DNA of 64,000 nt from Acidobacteriaceae bacterium (GCA_003134815.1 PLCO01000059.1:62001-126000), one strand, 5' to 3'; counted from the first letter of the stretch, positions 8,768 to 19,226 are shown. Notes: generated by a model not told the origin, from the letters alone. Numbers and translations: made by a program.

Positions 8768-9886
8768 ATGATAGACCAAATTGACTTTCGTCCCGTGATT
8801 CTGGCCGGAGGCAGCGGCACGCGGTTCTGGCCGCGCTCGCGGCGCGCGCACGCCAAGCAGGTTCTGGCGCTGGATGGCGAACGCTCCATGATCCAGCAGA
8901 CCGTGGAACGGTTGAAGCCGCTGGCTGGGTTGGATAAGACCTGGATCATTACCAATGAATATCTGGCGCATGAGATCGCCGACCAGTTGCCTGGCTTGCC
9001 GGCGGCGCAGATTGTGCAGGAGCCGGTGGCGCGCAACACAGCGCCGGCGTGTGGGCTTGCGGCGTTTCTGATTGAGCGCGAAAACCCCGACGCGGTGCTG
9101 GGAGTATTTCCGTCGGATCATGTGATTGCCGACGAGCCGCGCTTTTTGAAGGCACTGCAAAAAGGAATCGCGGCAGCCGCTGCGGGCGAGAACATCGTGG
9201 TGCTGGGCATTGAGCCGTTCCGCGCAGAAACGGGATATGGATACATTGAAACCGGCGACCTGACGAAGGACGATTCCGCGCTGCATGTGCGACGTTTTAT
9301 CGAGAAGCCAAACCAGAATCGCGCCGACGAGTTTGTGGCGGCGGGAAACTACTACTGGAATTCGGGGATGTTTCTGTGGTCGGCGCGGACGCTTGCGAAT
9401 GCGGTGCGCGAGCACTTGCCCGAGACGGCTCCGCTGCTTGAGGCCATCGCCGCCGCGTGGGGCACGCCGCAGTTCGACGACGTGTTCCGCACCGCGTATC
9501 CCAAGTGCGAGAACATTTCAGTCGACTATGCCGTGCTTGAGCCGCGATCGGCTAAGGGCGAACACCTTTCAAATCTCTACTGCATTCCGGCAGAGTTCAA
9601 CTGGAACGATCTCGGCTCGTGGGCCTCGCTCTACGAGTATCAGGTGGAGACGCGGTTGCGTGGGGATGCAGAAGGCAACGTTGCCGATTCCACGGGCCAC
9701 ATCTCGATTGAAGCCAGCGACAACTACATCTACAGCCCTCGGAAATTTGTCGCGCTCGTCGGCGTGGAGAATCTAGTCGTGGTGGATACCGAAGACGCGC
9801 TGCTGATTGCTCACCGCGACCACTCCCAGGACGTAGGCAAGATTGTGAAAGAGCTGAGCATTACGGGGCGAAGCGAGCTGATCTGA
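8768..9886 (+). CDS. manC: Mannose-1-phosphate guanylyltransferase
   Basis: The enzyme makes GDP-mannose from mannose-1-phosphate and GTP in the cytosol, feeding exopolysaccharide and glycoprotein synthesis. The 372-residue protein shows the nucleotidyltransferase signature LAGGSGTRFWPRSR near the N-terminus, then VFPSDHVIAD (metal-binding Asp) and FIEKPN. NWNDLGSWASLYEY is typical of the GDP-mannose group, and a short C-terminal beta-helix part ends in HRDHSQDVGKIVKEL. It lacks the isomerase domain of bifunctional ManC/AlgA. The ATG before IDQIDFRPVIL is favoured over an upstream GTG. Its last 33 codons reappear at 10785-10886. Confidence 0.92.
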   Translation: MIDQIDFRPVILAGGSGTRFWPRSRRAHAKQVLALDGERSMIQQTVERLKPLAGLDKTWIITNEYLAHEIADQLPGLPAAQIVQEPVARNTAPACGLAAFLIERENPDAVLGVFPSDHVIADEPRFLKALQKGIAAAAAGENIVVLGIEPFRAETGYGYIETGDLTKDDSALHVRRFIEKPNQNRADEFVAAGNYYWNSGMFLWSARTLANAVREHLPETAPLLEAIAAAWGTPQFDDVFRTAYPKCENISVDYAVLEPRSAKGEHLSNLYCIPAEFNWNDLGSWASLYEYQVETRLRGDAEGNVADSTGHISIEASDNYIYSPRKFVALVGVENLVVVDTEDALLIAHRDHSQDVGKIVKELSITGRSELI

Positions 9887-9966
9887 CCCTACAAGACAAA
9901 TCAGGCGTCTAATCATCGCCGTAGCCCAGACACAGTGGAGCTTTTCCAGGCGCAAAAGGAGTTCCT

Positions 9967-10773
9967 ATGCGTTATCCTTTTCCGTTGCTCTCCTGCGCAG
10001 CGTTGTGCGCATTCGCAGCCGGATGCGGTTCGTCCGGCAGTCCCACCCCGACCGGGACCCTGACAGGGAATTGGAACATCGCCCTGCTCCCAAGCAATTC
10101 GTCCCAGACCGCGCCTCAGCTTGGCGGGTATATCACGAACACGAACAATTCAGTGTCCGGGACCCTTCTCATGCAGGGCCTCGCCTGCACTTCATCCACC
10201 GTAAGCCTGCCGATCACGGGAACACTCACGCCCGATGGAAACATCTCCTTCACTGGCACTTCGAGCGGCGGCCTCACACTCACCATCATTGGAACATACG
10301 CTTTCGAATTGCCCCGGGTCCCGGGAATTTCCTACCCCTTGAACGGCACCTACTCGATCACGGACAGCTGCGTAAGCAACCAGAGCGGCTCGATGATGGG
10401 TCTGGCGGCCATTGCGCTGGAACCCGGCACTTACACTGGGACTTTTCAATCCTCTTCCGGCAATACTTTCGGAGTGAGCATGCCGCTCGCGCAGTCGGGA
10501 CCAGATGCCGATGGGGAATACAGCGTGGCTCCTGGTATGGCCACGATTACCGGGTCCCCATGCTTCTCTACCGGCACGATCACTTCCAGCAATGTCTTTG
10601 GCGGCTATGTCGATGTGACCGTCAACCTGAACAACAATGGCACGCTTGAAATTATGGGTTCGCATCCTGCTGGAGTGCCAGGCCCTTACATTCCCAAAGA
10701 GTCGTACCGCGTTACCGGTGGAACCTGCGCGAGCGACACAGGTAGCGGCTTGCTGACTCGGACCACGTCCTGA
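9967..10773 (+). CDS. Putative outer-membrane lipoprotein of unknown function
   Basis: A 268-residue exported protein. The N-terminus MRYPFPLLSCAALCAFAAGC ends in a lipobox (A-A-G-C), so it is probably lipidated at Cys20. The rest is rich in Thr, Ser, Gly and Asn with repeated beta-strand-like segments (GTLTGNWNIALLPS, LPITGTLTPDGNISFTGTS) and scattered cysteines. Such beta-rich lipoproteins are frequent in Acidobacteriota and have no assigned role. A purine-rich AAAAGGAG precedes the start. It is flanked on both sides by copies of the manC 3' end, so it may have arrived or been duplicated together with that segment. Confidence 0.75.
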   Translation: MRYPFPLLSCAALCAFAAGCGSSGSPTPTGTLTGNWNIALLPSNSSQTAPQLGGYITNTNNSVSGTLLMQGLACTSSTVSLPITGTLTPDGNISFTGTSSGGLTLTIIGTYAFELPRVPGISYPLNGTYSITDSCVSNQSGSMMGLAAIALEPGTYTGTFQSSSGNTFGVSMPLAQSGPDADGEYSVAPGMATITGSPCFSTGTITSSNVFGGYVDVTVNLNNNGTLEIMGSHPAGVPGPYIPKESYRVTGGTCASDTGSGLLTRTTS

Positions 10774-10784
10774 CCGCAATGCGC

Positions 10785-10886
10785 GACACCGAAGACGCGC
10801 TGCTAATTGCTCACCGCGACCGCTCCCAGGACGTGGGCAAGATTGTGAAAGAGCTGAGCATCACGGGCCGGAGCGAACTGATTTAG
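10785..10886 (+). pseudogene. Duplicated 3' end of the mannose-1-phosphate guanylyltransferase gene
   Basis: These 102 bases encode DTEDALLIAHRD followed by RSQDVGKIVKELSI and then TGRSELI with a stop codon. The last 33 codons of manC (9785-9886) give the same residues except one His to Arg change. About eleven base differences separate the copies and nearly all are synonymous third-position changes, so the copy diverged while it was still part of a working gene. An in-frame ATG at 10779 would allow a 35-residue peptide, but nothing suggests it is functional. Confidence 0.85.
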
Positions 10887-10989
10887 CCGATCTGATCCAG
10901 CTGCGATTCGCCTGCCACGGCCTCCTGCTCCACCGCTGTACAATTCTTGGGTAACTCAGCGCGCACTTGTCGCCTGAGTGGGGTGGGAA

Positions 10990-13836
10990 ATGCCCGAAAC
11001 AATCGATTGGCCGATGGGCGGAAAACGGCAGCGTCCGCGCCTGGCGATTTATCTTCTCCTCGCAGTTGTCATTTTGATCTTCGTCGGCAGCCGTACCGCC
11101 ATCTCCTACTGGGTTGACCTGCTCTGGTTCGGCTCGCTCGGTTACGCGAGCGTGTTCTGGAAGAGCTTTGGCCTCGAATGGGGAACCTTCGCGGTGTTCG
11201 CGGCATTAGCATTCCTGATTCTGTTCGGGTCGTTTCTGGTGCTGCGGCATAACCATGCCGCCGACTTGCCTGACTCGCACACGATTTTCTTCGGTGGCAA
11301 GCCCATTGAGCTGCCGCTCAAGAAGTTTCTGAACACCATTGCTCTGGTCGCGGCGCTTTTGATCTCGCTGGCGACCGGCTTCGCCATGGAAGCTCAGTGG
11401 CCAACGTTGGCGCTCTACTGGTACGCGCCACATGCGGCAAGCGTCACCGATCCCATCTTCGGCCGCCCGCTTGGCTTCTATCTGTTCACACTGCCGGCAT
11501 GGGAAATGATTGCCGGATGGCTGCTGACGCTCGCCGTGATGGTGTGCGTTCTTGCCGTGCTCTTTCTGATTGCCGCAGGCGGGGGGCGAGCGCTGGGCGG
11601 CCGTTTCGGCGGCGCCGCTTCCCTGCCCTGGCGCGGCGTTTCTATTGCAGGCGGGTTCGTTCTTTTTGCGTTGGCCATTCGCGAGTATGTGGGCCGCTAC
11701 GATCTGCTATTCCAGGAGCACACGATCTTTGACGGCGTGACCTATACGGACGCGCACGTCACGCTCTTGGGAATGCTGTTCATCGCCGTGGCGCTGGCGG
11801 TGGGCGCGGCAATTGCGATCGCCGGCGGCGTGATCCGTCCGCAAGCGCGCTGGCTGGTTGCTGCGGTAATTCCAGCAATAGCGTGCTACGTGGTGGCCGG
11901 GTTGGCCGGATGGTATGTAAGCACGTTCATCGTGAAGCCCAACCAGCTTGACAAAGAGCGGCCTTACATCGCCAACAACATCACTTTGACGCGACAGGCT
12001 TACGGCCTTGACAGCTTTGCGCAGCGCGAGTTTCCCGCCGACATCGGCGTCGCCGCCGTAGATCCGGAACACAACCAGGCGACGCTTGAAAATATTCGCC
12101 TTTGGGATGTGAATGCGCTGCAGGACACGCTGCGGCAGGTGCAGGAGATTCGCACGTATTACGATTTTCCCGGCATCGACATCGACCGCTACAAGATCAA
12201 TGGATCGCTACGCCAGGTGATGCTGGCGGTGCGCGAATTGAATGTGGACAAGCTGCCCGACAGCAGCCACAACTGGATCAACGACAAATTGATTTATACG
12301 CACGGCTACGGCATCACTATGAATCCGGTGAACGGCTTTTCGCCGGAAGGGCTGCCGATACTTTATCTGAGCAATATGCCGGTGCAAAGCACGGTGTCTG
12401 GCCTGAGCGTTACGCGGCCGGAGATCTACTTCGGCGAGCTCACCGACAGCGATGTCTACGTGAAAACGCATCAGCGGGAGTTTAACTATCCGCAGGGACA
12501 GAGCAACAATCTTTCTTCGTATGAGGGCACTGGCGGAATCGAGATGGGGGGCTTCATGCGCCGTGCGCTGCTGGCCTTCGATCGCGGCGACCTGACCAAG
12601 GTCCCTTTCAGCGACGACATCACGGCCGAGAGCCGCCTGCTGATGCGGCGCAACGTGGTGACGCGCGTTTCCACTCTCGCGCCGTTCCTCACCTTCGATC
12701 AGGATCCGTATATCGTTGTTGGCGCCGACGGACGTCTTTCGTGGATAATCGACGGTTACACTTCTTCTGCGAGCTATCCGTACTCGGCGCCGTCGACGCT
12801 CGAAAACCAGCCTGTCAATTACATTCGCAACAGCGTGAAGGCAGTGGTGGACGCGTACGACGGTACGGTCACGTTCTACATTTTCGATAACCAGGATCCA
12901 ATCCTGGCCGCGTGGCGCGGCATCTTTCCCGACTTGTTCAAGGATGAGTCGGCCATGCCCGCGTGGCTGCGCGCGCACGTTCGCTACCCGGAGACGATGC
13001 TGAGCAAGCAGGCCGATATATACGCTCTTTACCACATGACCGACCCTGAGGTGTTTTATAACCGCGAGGACCAGTGGAGCGTGGCCACCCAAACGGGATC
13101 GAGCCAGGGCGATCAATCGGCGCAGGAGATGCAACCGAACTTTGTGCTGATGACGCTGCCCGGCGAGTCGAAATCAGGAAGTTTTGGCGGCCTGGAGTTC
13201 GTTGAGATTCTGCCCTTCACGCCGACGAACCGCAACAACCTCATCGGCTGGATTGCCGCTCGCAGCGATGGCGCGAACTACGGCAAAGCGGTGGTCTTCG
13301 ATTTCCCCAAGACGCGCCTCGTGGACGGGCCCCAGCAGATTGAAGCGCGCATCGATCAGAACGCGCAGCTCTCCGGCCAGCTCACGCTCTGGAATCAGCA
13401 AGGCTCGCATGTGATCCGCGGCAGCCTGCTTGTGATTCCGTGCGGGCAGGCTCTTCTCTACGCGGAACCTATCTACCTGCAAGCGCAGCAGAGCCCCATG
13501 CCGGAGTTGCGCCTCGTCGTGCTGGCGCTGCAAGATCGTCTCGCTTACGGCCCGACTTTCGAGGCCGCGTTAAGCTCGCTGTTCGGGTCAGAGGCGCCGT
13601 CGCTCACGAGCGGCGAAACACCGCAAACTTCGGCGGGCGCAGGAAACGGAACGGGAGCAACTGTCCCCTCCGCAACGACGCAGCCCAATGAAAGCCAGAG
13701 TGCTCTCATCAGCCAGGCCAGCCAGGATTTCGCGGACTATCAACGCCTGACGTCAGAAGGAAAGCTGGCCGATGCCGGACAGAAACTCGACGATCTCAAG
13801 AAGGTTCTGAGCGAATTGAACTCGCGCGGAAAATAG
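10990..13836 (+). CDS. UPF0182 family large membrane protein
   Basis: A 948-residue protein. The N-terminal third has about seven hydrophobic segments, starting with LAIYLLLAVVILIFVGSRTA, and contains the family hallmark YWVDLLWFGSLGYASVFWKSF. The large C-terminal part is probably exposed outside the membrane and includes FIVKPNQLDKERPYIANNI, THGYGITMNPVN and LPFTPTNRNNLIGW, all typical of UPF0182 (COG1615). The tail is Gln/Ser/Thr-rich and ends in a short coiled helix. The function is unknown. The ATG before PETIDWPMGG is preferred over the GTG four codons earlier because GGGTGGGAA directly precedes it. Confidence 0.88.
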   Translation: MPETIDWPMGGKRQRPRLAIYLLLAVVILIFVGSRTAISYWVDLLWFGSLGYASVFWKSFGLEWGTFAVFAALAFLILFGSFLVLRHNHAADLPDSHTIFFGGKPIELPLKKFLNTIALVAALLISLATGFAMEAQWPTLALYWYAPHAASVTDPIFGRPLGFYLFTLPAWEMIAGWLLTLAVMVCVLAVLFLIAAGGGRALGGRFGGAASLPWRGVSIAGGFVLFALAIREYVGRYDLLFQEHTIFDGVTYTDAHVTLLGMLFIAVALAVGAAIAIAGGVIRPQARWLVAAVIPAIACYVVAGLAGWYVSTFIVKPNQLDKERPYIANNITLTRQAYGLDSFAQREFPADIGVAAVDPEHNQATLENIRLWDVNALQDTLRQVQEIRTYYDFPGIDIDRYKINGSLRQVMLAVRELNVDKLPDSSHNWINDKLIYTHGYGITMNPVNGFSPEGLPILYLSNMPVQSTVSGLSVTRPEIYFGELTDSDVYVKTHQREFNYPQGQSNNLSSYEGTGGIEMGGFMRRALLAFDRGDLTKVPFSDDITAESRLLMRRNVVTRVSTLAPFLTFDQDPYIVVGADGRLSWIIDGYTSSASYPYSAPSTLENQPVNYIRNSVKAVVDAYDGTVTFYIFDNQDPILAAWRGIFPDLFKDESAMPAWLRAHVRYPETMLSKQADIYALYHMTDPEVFYNREDQWSVATQTGSSQGDQSAQEMQPNFVLMTLPGESKSGSFGGLEFVEILPFTPTNRNNLIGWIAARSDGANYGKAVVFDFPKTRLVDGPQQIEARIDQNAQLSGQLTLWNQQGSHVIRGSLLVIPCGQALLYAEPIYLQAQQSPMPELRLVVLALQDRLAYGPTFEAALSSLFGSEAPSLTSGETPQTSAGAGNGTGATVPSATTQPNESQSALISQASQDFADYQRLTSEGKLADAGQKLDDLKKVLSELNSRGK

Positions 13837-13904
13837 CGCGGCCCGTTCGTATTTTTCAAGCATCGATCAACCATTATGATTGCATCGGAGGTCCTGGTCG
13901 CCCC

Positions 13905-16079
13905 ATGTCCATTTTTGATCGGCGCAAATTTCTGAAAACAGCTGCGGCAACTGTGCCGCTCGTGAAGATGGGGGATTCCTTTGGCCTGACTCCGGCTCGA
14001 GCGGCAGCAGCAGCAGTTTCGGAGGCCGCGACCGACGTGCCGTGGCAAAAGAAGCTCCGCCGCATTGGCCAGACGAATATTACTGAACACGATCCGGCGG
14101 TGCTCGACGTGGAAGCGTGGGCCGACTACTGGGCAAGCGCAAAAGTTGGAGCGGTTTTTGTCAGCGTGACCGGGATTGTTGCGTTTTATCCGAGCAAAGT
14201 GCCGTTTCATCGACCCGCAAAGTACCTGAATGGGCGCGATTTCACAGGCGAACTGAACGACGCGGCGAAGAAACGCGGACTGCGAACGATCGCGCGCTAT
14301 AGCCCCGACCTGAACTGGGGCGACGCGCTGGCAGCACATCCTGAGTGGTTCATGCGCGATGAGCATGGACAGCCGCTTGCTTCAGCTGAAGCGCCTGAGC
14401 TTTTTCAAACGTGCATGTTTTCGACGTACATGACCGATTATTTTCCCACCGTGATCCGCGAAGTAAATTCGCGCTATGACGTTGACGCGCATTACACAAA
14501 TGGGTGGCCCTCGTTCACATTGCCGGAATGCTACTGCGACCAATGCCGAAAGTTGCCGCCGGCAAAGACGCCCGCTAACTGGGACAAATTCAACGAGCGT
14601 TTCACATACCTGTGGAAGCTGTACGATTCGATCGCGAAGGAAAAGAAAGCGTCGAGTTTCTTCATTAACAATATGGGCGGAGGCTTTCATGCCACACCTA
14701 ATCTCGCGCAGTTCGGCGAGTTCTGCCAGTGGTTTCAGGGCGATAACCAGGGCCGCAACCGGGAGAATGCGCCAGTGTGGGGCGCGGCGCAGCAGGGGCG
14801 AGTGTGCAACGCAGTGCTTGACGGCAAAATGGCGACGAACCTGACGGGCGCATATACGACCGGGCCGATTCGCTGGCGCGAGGTCACCAAGTCGGCTGCC
14901 GAAGCCGTGATCTGGACCAGCCAAACACTCGCCAGTGGCATGGTTCCTTACTATCACATCGTGGGCGGAGAGAACGGCCTCGGCGAAGATCTGCGCTGGG
15001 AAAAGATTGGCCGCGACTACTTTTTATGGACCGCGCGGCACGATGGGCATTGGGTGAACAAAGCAACCATCGCCAACATCGGCGTCGTGATGGGGCAGCG
15101 CACCCAGCTCTTTTATCAGCCGCAGCGCGACTTCTCGATGCAGCAATATATGGATGCCGTGTATTCCGCGCTGCTCGATGGAAGATTTCTCTTCGATTTT
15201 GTGCACGAAGATCTGTTGCAATTAGACCGGATCAAGAAATACGCGGCTCTCATTCTGCCCAACACCGCGCTGCTGAGCGACGAGCAGTGCCGGCAGTTGC
15301 GCGAATATGTGAACCAGGGCGGCTCGCTGCTGGCCACGTTTGAAACCAGCATGTACAACGAGCGAAACGAGCGCCGCGAAGATTTTGGACTGGCCGACGT
15401 TTTTGGGATTCACGCAGCGGGCCCGGTGATCGGCCGGCTGGGAAATGCGAACCCGTACCTGGCGCGCATCGAACGGCCACATCCCATTCTCGATGGATTC
15501 AGCGATACGCACTGGATTCCGGGCGCGGAGTTTCGCGTGCCATTGAAGCCGGTGGACAATCCCGTACTTACAGTGGTGCCGGGTTACACCGCGTATCCGC
15601 CGGAGCTTTCGTATCCGCCGGTTTCACATACCGATGAGCCGGCAGTTGTGTTGCGCGAGCGCGGAGCCAGCCGTCTCGTGTATTTCCCCGGCGACATTGA
15701 GCCGACGATGTGGCTTTCAGGGCAGACCGATCTCAGCAGGCTCCTCGTGAATGCGATTCGCTGGGTGGCGGGCGCGCCGGCTCCGGTGAGCGTGGAGGGC
15801 AAGGGGCTGGTCGAGATTTTCGCGTGGGAAACAGAGCCGGGCTTTGCGATTCATGTGCTGAATTACACCAACCCGAATGCACATCATGGATGGTTCAACG
15901 AGTTCTATCCGATTGGTGCGCAGAAGGTCCGCTTCAAGCTGCCCACGGGCCTGCGTGTCACGCGAGTCGAGTTGCTGCGCGCCGAGCGCGACATTCCCTT
16001 CCACGCGGCGGATGGTTCGGTTGAATTTACGATTCCTTCCGTCACGGACTACGAAGTCGCGGCGCTTTATACGGTGTGA
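13905..16079 (+). CDS. Tat-exported glycoside hydrolase-like protein with beta-galactosidase trimerisation domain
   Basis: A 724-residue protein. It starts with a twin-arginine signal, [15 protein letters not shown], so it is exported folded. The central part (about residues 60-420) resembles TIM-barrel hydrolases of the hypothetical glycosidase/GH42-like group, with [32 protein letters not shown] and a CYCDQC cluster. Residues about 430-640 resemble the glutamine-amidotransferase-like trimerisation domain of GH42 beta-galactosidases ([35 protein letters not shown]), followed by a beta-sandwich end. The substrate is unknown; alpha-fucose or other plant sugars are possible. The isomerase-like gene follows after about 70 bases, probably in one operon. 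Confidence 0.7.
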   Translation: MSIFDRRKFLKTAAATVPLVKMGDSFGLTPARAAAAAVSEAATDVPWQKKLRRIGQTNITEHDPAVLDVEAWADYWASAKVGAVFVSVTGIVAFYPSKVPFHRPAKYLNGRDFTGELNDAAKKRGLRTIARYSPDLNWGDALAAHPEWFMRDEHGQPLASAEAPELFQTCMFSTYMTDYFPTVIREVNSRYDVDAHYTNGWPSFTLPECYCDQCRKLPPAKTPANWDKFNERFTYLWKLYDSIAKEKKASSFFINNMGGGFHATPNLAQFGEFCQWFQGDNQGRNRENAPVWGAAQQGRVCNAVLDGKMATNLTGAYTTGPIRWREVTKSAAEAVIWTSQTLASGMVPYYHIVGGENGLGEDLRWEKIGRDYFLWTARHDGHWVNKATIANIGVVMGQRTQLFYQPQRDFSMQQYMDAVYSALLDGRFLFDFVHEDLLQLDRIKKYAALILPNTALLSDEQCRQLREYVNQGGSLLATFETSMYNERNERREDFGLADVFGIHAAGPVIGRLGNANPYLARIERPHPILDGFSDTHWIPGAEFRVPLKPVDNPVLTVVPGYTAYPPELSYPPVSHTDEPAVVLRERGASRLVYFPGDIEPTMWLSGQTDLSRLLVNAIRWVAGAPAPVSVEGKGLVEIFAWETEPGFAIHVLNYTNPNAHHGWFNEFYPIGAQKVRFKLPTGLRVTRVELLRAERDIPFHAADGSVEFTIPSVTDYEVAALYTV

Positions 16080-16152
16080 GACTTCAAGAGCGCAGTGCAG
16101 CGTCGACCGAACAATTTCGAGAAATGATTCACCAATCAACGGAGTGAATGCC

Positions 16153-16953
16153 ATGCCTCGCTTTGCCGCCAACCTGACCATGATGTACACGGAGCACAAC
16201 TTTCTCGACCGCTTTGGCGCTGCCGCGCACGATGGATTCAAAGCCGTCGAGTACCTTTTCCCGTACGATTATCCGGCTGCGACGCTGGCGGCGCTTCTGA
16301 AGGAGCATGGCCTGCGGCAGGTGCTGTTCAACTCGCCTCCAGGAGACTGGAAGGCCGGCGAGCGCGGAATCGCAGCGGTGCCAGGGCGCGAACAAGAGTT
16401 TCGCGACGGTTTTTTACTGGCTTTGGAGTACGCCCAGGTATTGCAATGCTCGCGGATTCATGCGATGGCGGGCATCCCACCCCAGGGAGCCGATCGCGCG
16501 CACTTGCTGGGTGTATACACAGCGAACCTCGCATGGGCGGCGGACCGGGCGCGCGCGGCAGGCGTCGATCTGCTGATTGAGCCGATCGCAAAACGAAATA
16601 TTCCGGGATTCTTTCTCAATCGCCAGGAAGAGGCGCACGCAATCGTGGCGGAGATCGGTGCTCCAAATCTCAAAATCCTGATGGACCTATTTCATTGCCA
16701 GGTGGAAGAAGGCGACTTGGCGGTGAGAATTCGCAAGTACCTGGCCGACGCGAAGAAAACCCGCGTTGCCCACTTCCAGATTGCCGGGGTGCCCGAACGC
16801 CACGAGCCTGACACGGGCGAAGTGAATTACGACTATCTCTTCAATCTGATCGATGAGTTGGGCTACGAGGGCTGGATCGGGTGCGAATACATTCCCGCCG
16901 CGGCGACCTCGGCAGGCCTCGCCTGGTTTAAAAAGCAAACCGCCGCGAAGTAA
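16153..16953 (+). CDS. hyi: Hydroxypyruvate isomerase-like TIM-barrel protein
   Basis: A 266-residue sugar-phosphate isomerase/epimerase-like TIM barrel. [20 protein letters not shown] and the VEYLFPYDY segment match the opening of Hyi. [33 protein letters not shown] and [12 protein letters not shown] hold the metal-binding Glu, Asp, His and second Glu of the family. Hyi interconverts hydroxypyruvate and tartronate semialdehyde; related proteins act on other ketoses, so the exact reaction is an inference. GGAG lies eight bases before the chosen ATG. The frame continues upstream inside the preceding glycosidase gene, but that part is in another frame of that gene. Confidence 0.8.
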   Translation: MPRFAANLTMMYTEHNFLDRFGAAAHDGFKAVEYLFPYDYPAATLAALLKEHGLRQVLFNSPPGDWKAGERGIAAVPGREQEFRDGFLLALEYAQVLQCSRIHAMAGIPPQGADRAHLLGVYTANLAWAADRARAAGVDLLIEPIAKRNIPGFFLNRQEEAHAIVAEIGAPNLKILMDLFHCQVEEGDLAVRIRKYLADAKKTRVAHFQIAGVPERHEPDTGEVNYDYLFNLIDELGYEGWIGCEYIPAAATSAGLAWFKKQTAAK

Positions 16954-16965
16954 AACTCGCGGCGG
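16940..16965. terminator. Perfect 9-bp hairpin between convergent hyi and galM
   Basis: CCGCCGCGA (16940-16948) and TCGCGGCGG (16957-16965) pair perfectly around an AT-rich loop of eight bases. It overlaps the hyi stop codon and lies just past the end of galM on the other strand, so it could end transcription in both directions. A long T-run is lacking. Confidence 0.5.
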
Positions 16966-16991
16966 CGACTTCAAAGATTGAGAAGCTCTGC

Positions 16992-18107
16992 TTACTTCAC
17001 AACACCAAAGGTGAGCGTAGTTGTGGAGTGCATGGTCTCCCCGGGGCGCAGAACCGTGCTGGGAAAATTCGGCTGGTTCGGCGAATCGGGAAAATGCTGC
17101 GTTTCCAGGCAAAAACCCGAGTGCTTTTCGTACTTCACGCCGTGACGGCCGGTGAATGCTCCATTGAGGAAGTTGCCCGAATAGAACTGCACACCGGGCT
17201 GCGTCGTCTCCACCGTTAGTTTGCGTCCACTCACGGGGTCGGTGACGATCGCCGCCAAATGGATTGTGCCGGCGTTGCCGTTCAGCACCCAGTTATGGTC
17301 GTAGCCACCGGCAATCTTCAGTTGCTGGTTGTCGGCGTTGATGCGGGCGCCGATCACTTCCGGCGTGCGGAAGTCCAGCGGCGTGCCCGCCACCGGTGCC
17401 AGCTCGCCCGTCGGGATAAGGGTCGAATTCACAGGCGTGAAGCGATCGGCTGCGATCTCAATTTTCTGGTCCAGGATATTGCCCTGGTCGTCGCCATGCA
17501 GGTTGTAATAGGCGTGGTTGGTCAAGTTGACGACGGTCGGCTTGTCAGTCGTCGCAGTGTAGTCGATGCGCAGCGTCGCTCCATTGAGGGTATAGCGTAC
17601 CTTTGCGGTGAGCGTTCCCGGAAATCCCATGTCGCCATCGGGGCTGACGAGGGTGAACTCGACCCCGCCGGGCACTTCCTGCGCCTGCCAGACGTATTGA
17701 TCGAACCCCTTGGGCCCGCCGTGCAGCGCATTGGTGGGTTCGTTTAAGGGAATCTGGTAGGTCTTTCCGTCCAGCGTGAACTTGCCCCCGGCGATGCGAT
17801 TGCCGTAGCGCCCGACGATGGCCCCGATGAACGGATTGGGCGTTTTCAGATACGTGCTCAAGTCGTCGTAGCCGAGCACGACATCGGCTATCTTTCCGTT
17901 GCGGTCCGGGGCTTTCACGCTCACCAGATGCGCTCCGTACGCCATGACTCTTACTTCAATCTGCCCGCTGGTCAGCGTGTAGATCGGAACGGGAACTCCG
18001 TCCGCGGTTTTACCCCAAATTGACATCTTCGTCTCTCCCTTTGCAACGGCCGGAATCGCCATCGCGGCGGCAATGATGAATACAACAATATGAATCGCTC
18101 GTTTCAC
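16992..18107 (-). CDS. galM: Secreted aldose 1-epimerase (mutarotase)
   Basis: A 371-residue mutarotase that interconverts alpha and beta anomers of hexoses. A signal peptide, HIVVFIIAAAMAIPAVAKG, puts it in the periplasm. Family landmarks include IVGRYGNRIAGGKFTLDG, the catalytic His in TNALHGGPKGFD, NLTNHAYYNLHGD with the second His, and GFCLETQHFPDSPNQPNFPS with the catalytic Glu. The start is GTG, preceded by GGGGAAA. It is convergent with the hyi gene. The periplasmic location suggests a role in processing sugars released by exported glycosidases before uptake. Confidence 0.93.
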   Translation of the reverse strand: MKRAIHIVVFIIAAAMAIPAVAKGETKMSIWGKTADGVPVPIYTLTSGQIEVRVMAYGAHLVSVKAPDRNGKIADVVLGYDDLSTYLKTPNPFIGAIVGRYGNRIAGGKFTLDGKTYQIPLNEPTNALHGGPKGFDQYVWQAQEVPGGVEFTLVSPDGDMGFPGTLTAKVRYTLNGATLRIDYTATTDKPTVVNLTNHAYYNLHGDDQGNILDQKIEIAADRFTPVNSTLIPTGELAPVAGTPLDFRTPEVIGARINADNQQLKIAGGYDHNWVLNGNAGTIHLAAIVTDPVSGRKLTVETTQPGVQFYSGNFLNGAFTGRHGVKYEKHSGFCLETQHFPDSPNQPNFPSTVLRPGETMHSTTTLTFGVVK

Positions 18108-18398
18108 GATTTTCCCCTTTTGCCTTCGAGCGCCAACGCCATAGAGAAATTTGGCCTGTCTGGCGCCAAGGTCGATTCGCTGAATTCAGGCCACGATCGC
18201 AGCGCGAAAACGCTCACTCGCAAATATAGCTGAAGCGAGAGACTAACCCGCCATATTCCTGCAAGGCCCATGAATCGAGCGGCCAAAGCGACTGGGCGCG
18301 TCGGCATCAATGCGAGCTTTATCCGGGAATCCATTGGGGGCAGATCGCGGAGGCGAAAAGGCGCCGGCGGCCTTTCCTGCGATGGAGTGGAGTTATGC

Positions 18399-19226
18399 TC
18401 AGAGTTCTTCGCAGGTTGGATCTTTGCTGGAAAACGGTACCGGCGACAGATCATGGTTGCTTTGTTCGCGGCCCTTGCGGGCGAGAGGGACGTAGCGATC
18501 CCACGTGGGCACGATGCAGGCCAGGGCTGTCCTCGCGCCGATGCGCATGTCCGACCGAAGGGTCGCTTGAGCCATGTAGTCGAGATCGATGCTCGCCCTC
18601 ATGGGCCGGATGTGCAGGTCGTAAAAGGCATCGAGTAGAGCTGGTTGAATCTGATCCAGGACCTTTTCTTCCCTGCGGAAGGCAAGGGTGGCCGCACCCG
18701 TGATGCCGGGGCGAAACGGCATGTTACAGATTGAGGTGTGCTGTGGCAGCATTGGCCGCGGCCCAACCAGGCTCATATGCCCGCGAACGACGTTGTAAAA
18801 CTGCGGCAGTTCATCCAGCTTGAACCTGCGAAGAATGCGGCCAATGGGCGTGATGCGGCTGTCACCTTCGCAGGTGTGTGTTGTACCTGAAGAAGTGACG
18901 GGGCAAGACACCATGCTGCGAAATTTGTAAATGAGAAACATCTCTCCCCAACGGCCCACGCGAGGCTGAACAAAAAGTGCGGGACCGCGTGATGAGATCC
19001 GTATCAGGATCGCAATGGCCAGCATGGGTAAAGCGAACAACATTAACATAAGCAGTGCAACGGCTGCGTCGAAGAAGCGCCTCGCGGGTGATGCGCTCCA
19101 TTTACTCGCCATCGGAAAATCCGCACTCAACGCATGAGTGGTCTCAGCGTCGTCGAGAGAAGCCAGAATCTGCGGAACCGAAGAAACTGTTCGTACTCGA
19201 TCTTGTAGGCCGCTTACGTCCTGCAT
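18399..19226 (-). CDS. Bacterial sugar transferase (undecaprenyl-phosphate glycosyl-1-phosphate transferase)
   Basis: A 275-residue protein of the WcaJ/PglC-like sugar transferase family, which moves a sugar-1-phosphate onto undecaprenyl phosphate to start exopolysaccharide or O-antigen units. One hydrophobic membrane segment (AVALLMLMLFALPMLAIAIL) precedes the catalytic core with GPALFVQPRVGRWGEMFLIY, KFRSM, RFKLDELPQFYNVVRGHMSL and VGPRP, the hallmark order of the family. The N-terminal 45 residues are not conserved. The ATG before QDVSGLQ is preferred because GAGG lies eight bases upstream; another ATG nine codons earlier lacks such a site. It is monocistronic here. Confidence 0.88.
   Translation of the reverse strand: MQDVSGLQDRVRTVSSVPQILASLDDAETTHALSADFPMASKWSASPARRFFDAAVALLMLMLFALPMLAIAILIRISSRGPALFVQPRVGRWGEMFLIYKFRSMVSCPVTSSGTTHTCEGDSRITPIGRILRRFKLDELPQFYNVVRGHMSLVGPRPMLPQHTSICNMPFRPGITGAATLAFRREEKVLDQIQPALLDAFYDLHIRPMRASIDLDYMAQATLRSDMRIGARTALACIVPTWDRYVPLARKGREQSNHDLSPVPFSSKDPTCEEL

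Noticed and set aside
12208-13134. A 308-codon minus-strand frame opposite the UPF0182 gene
   Set aside because: Antisense shadow; residues are Arg/His/Ala-rich without domain signatures, and the plus strand holds a recognised family.
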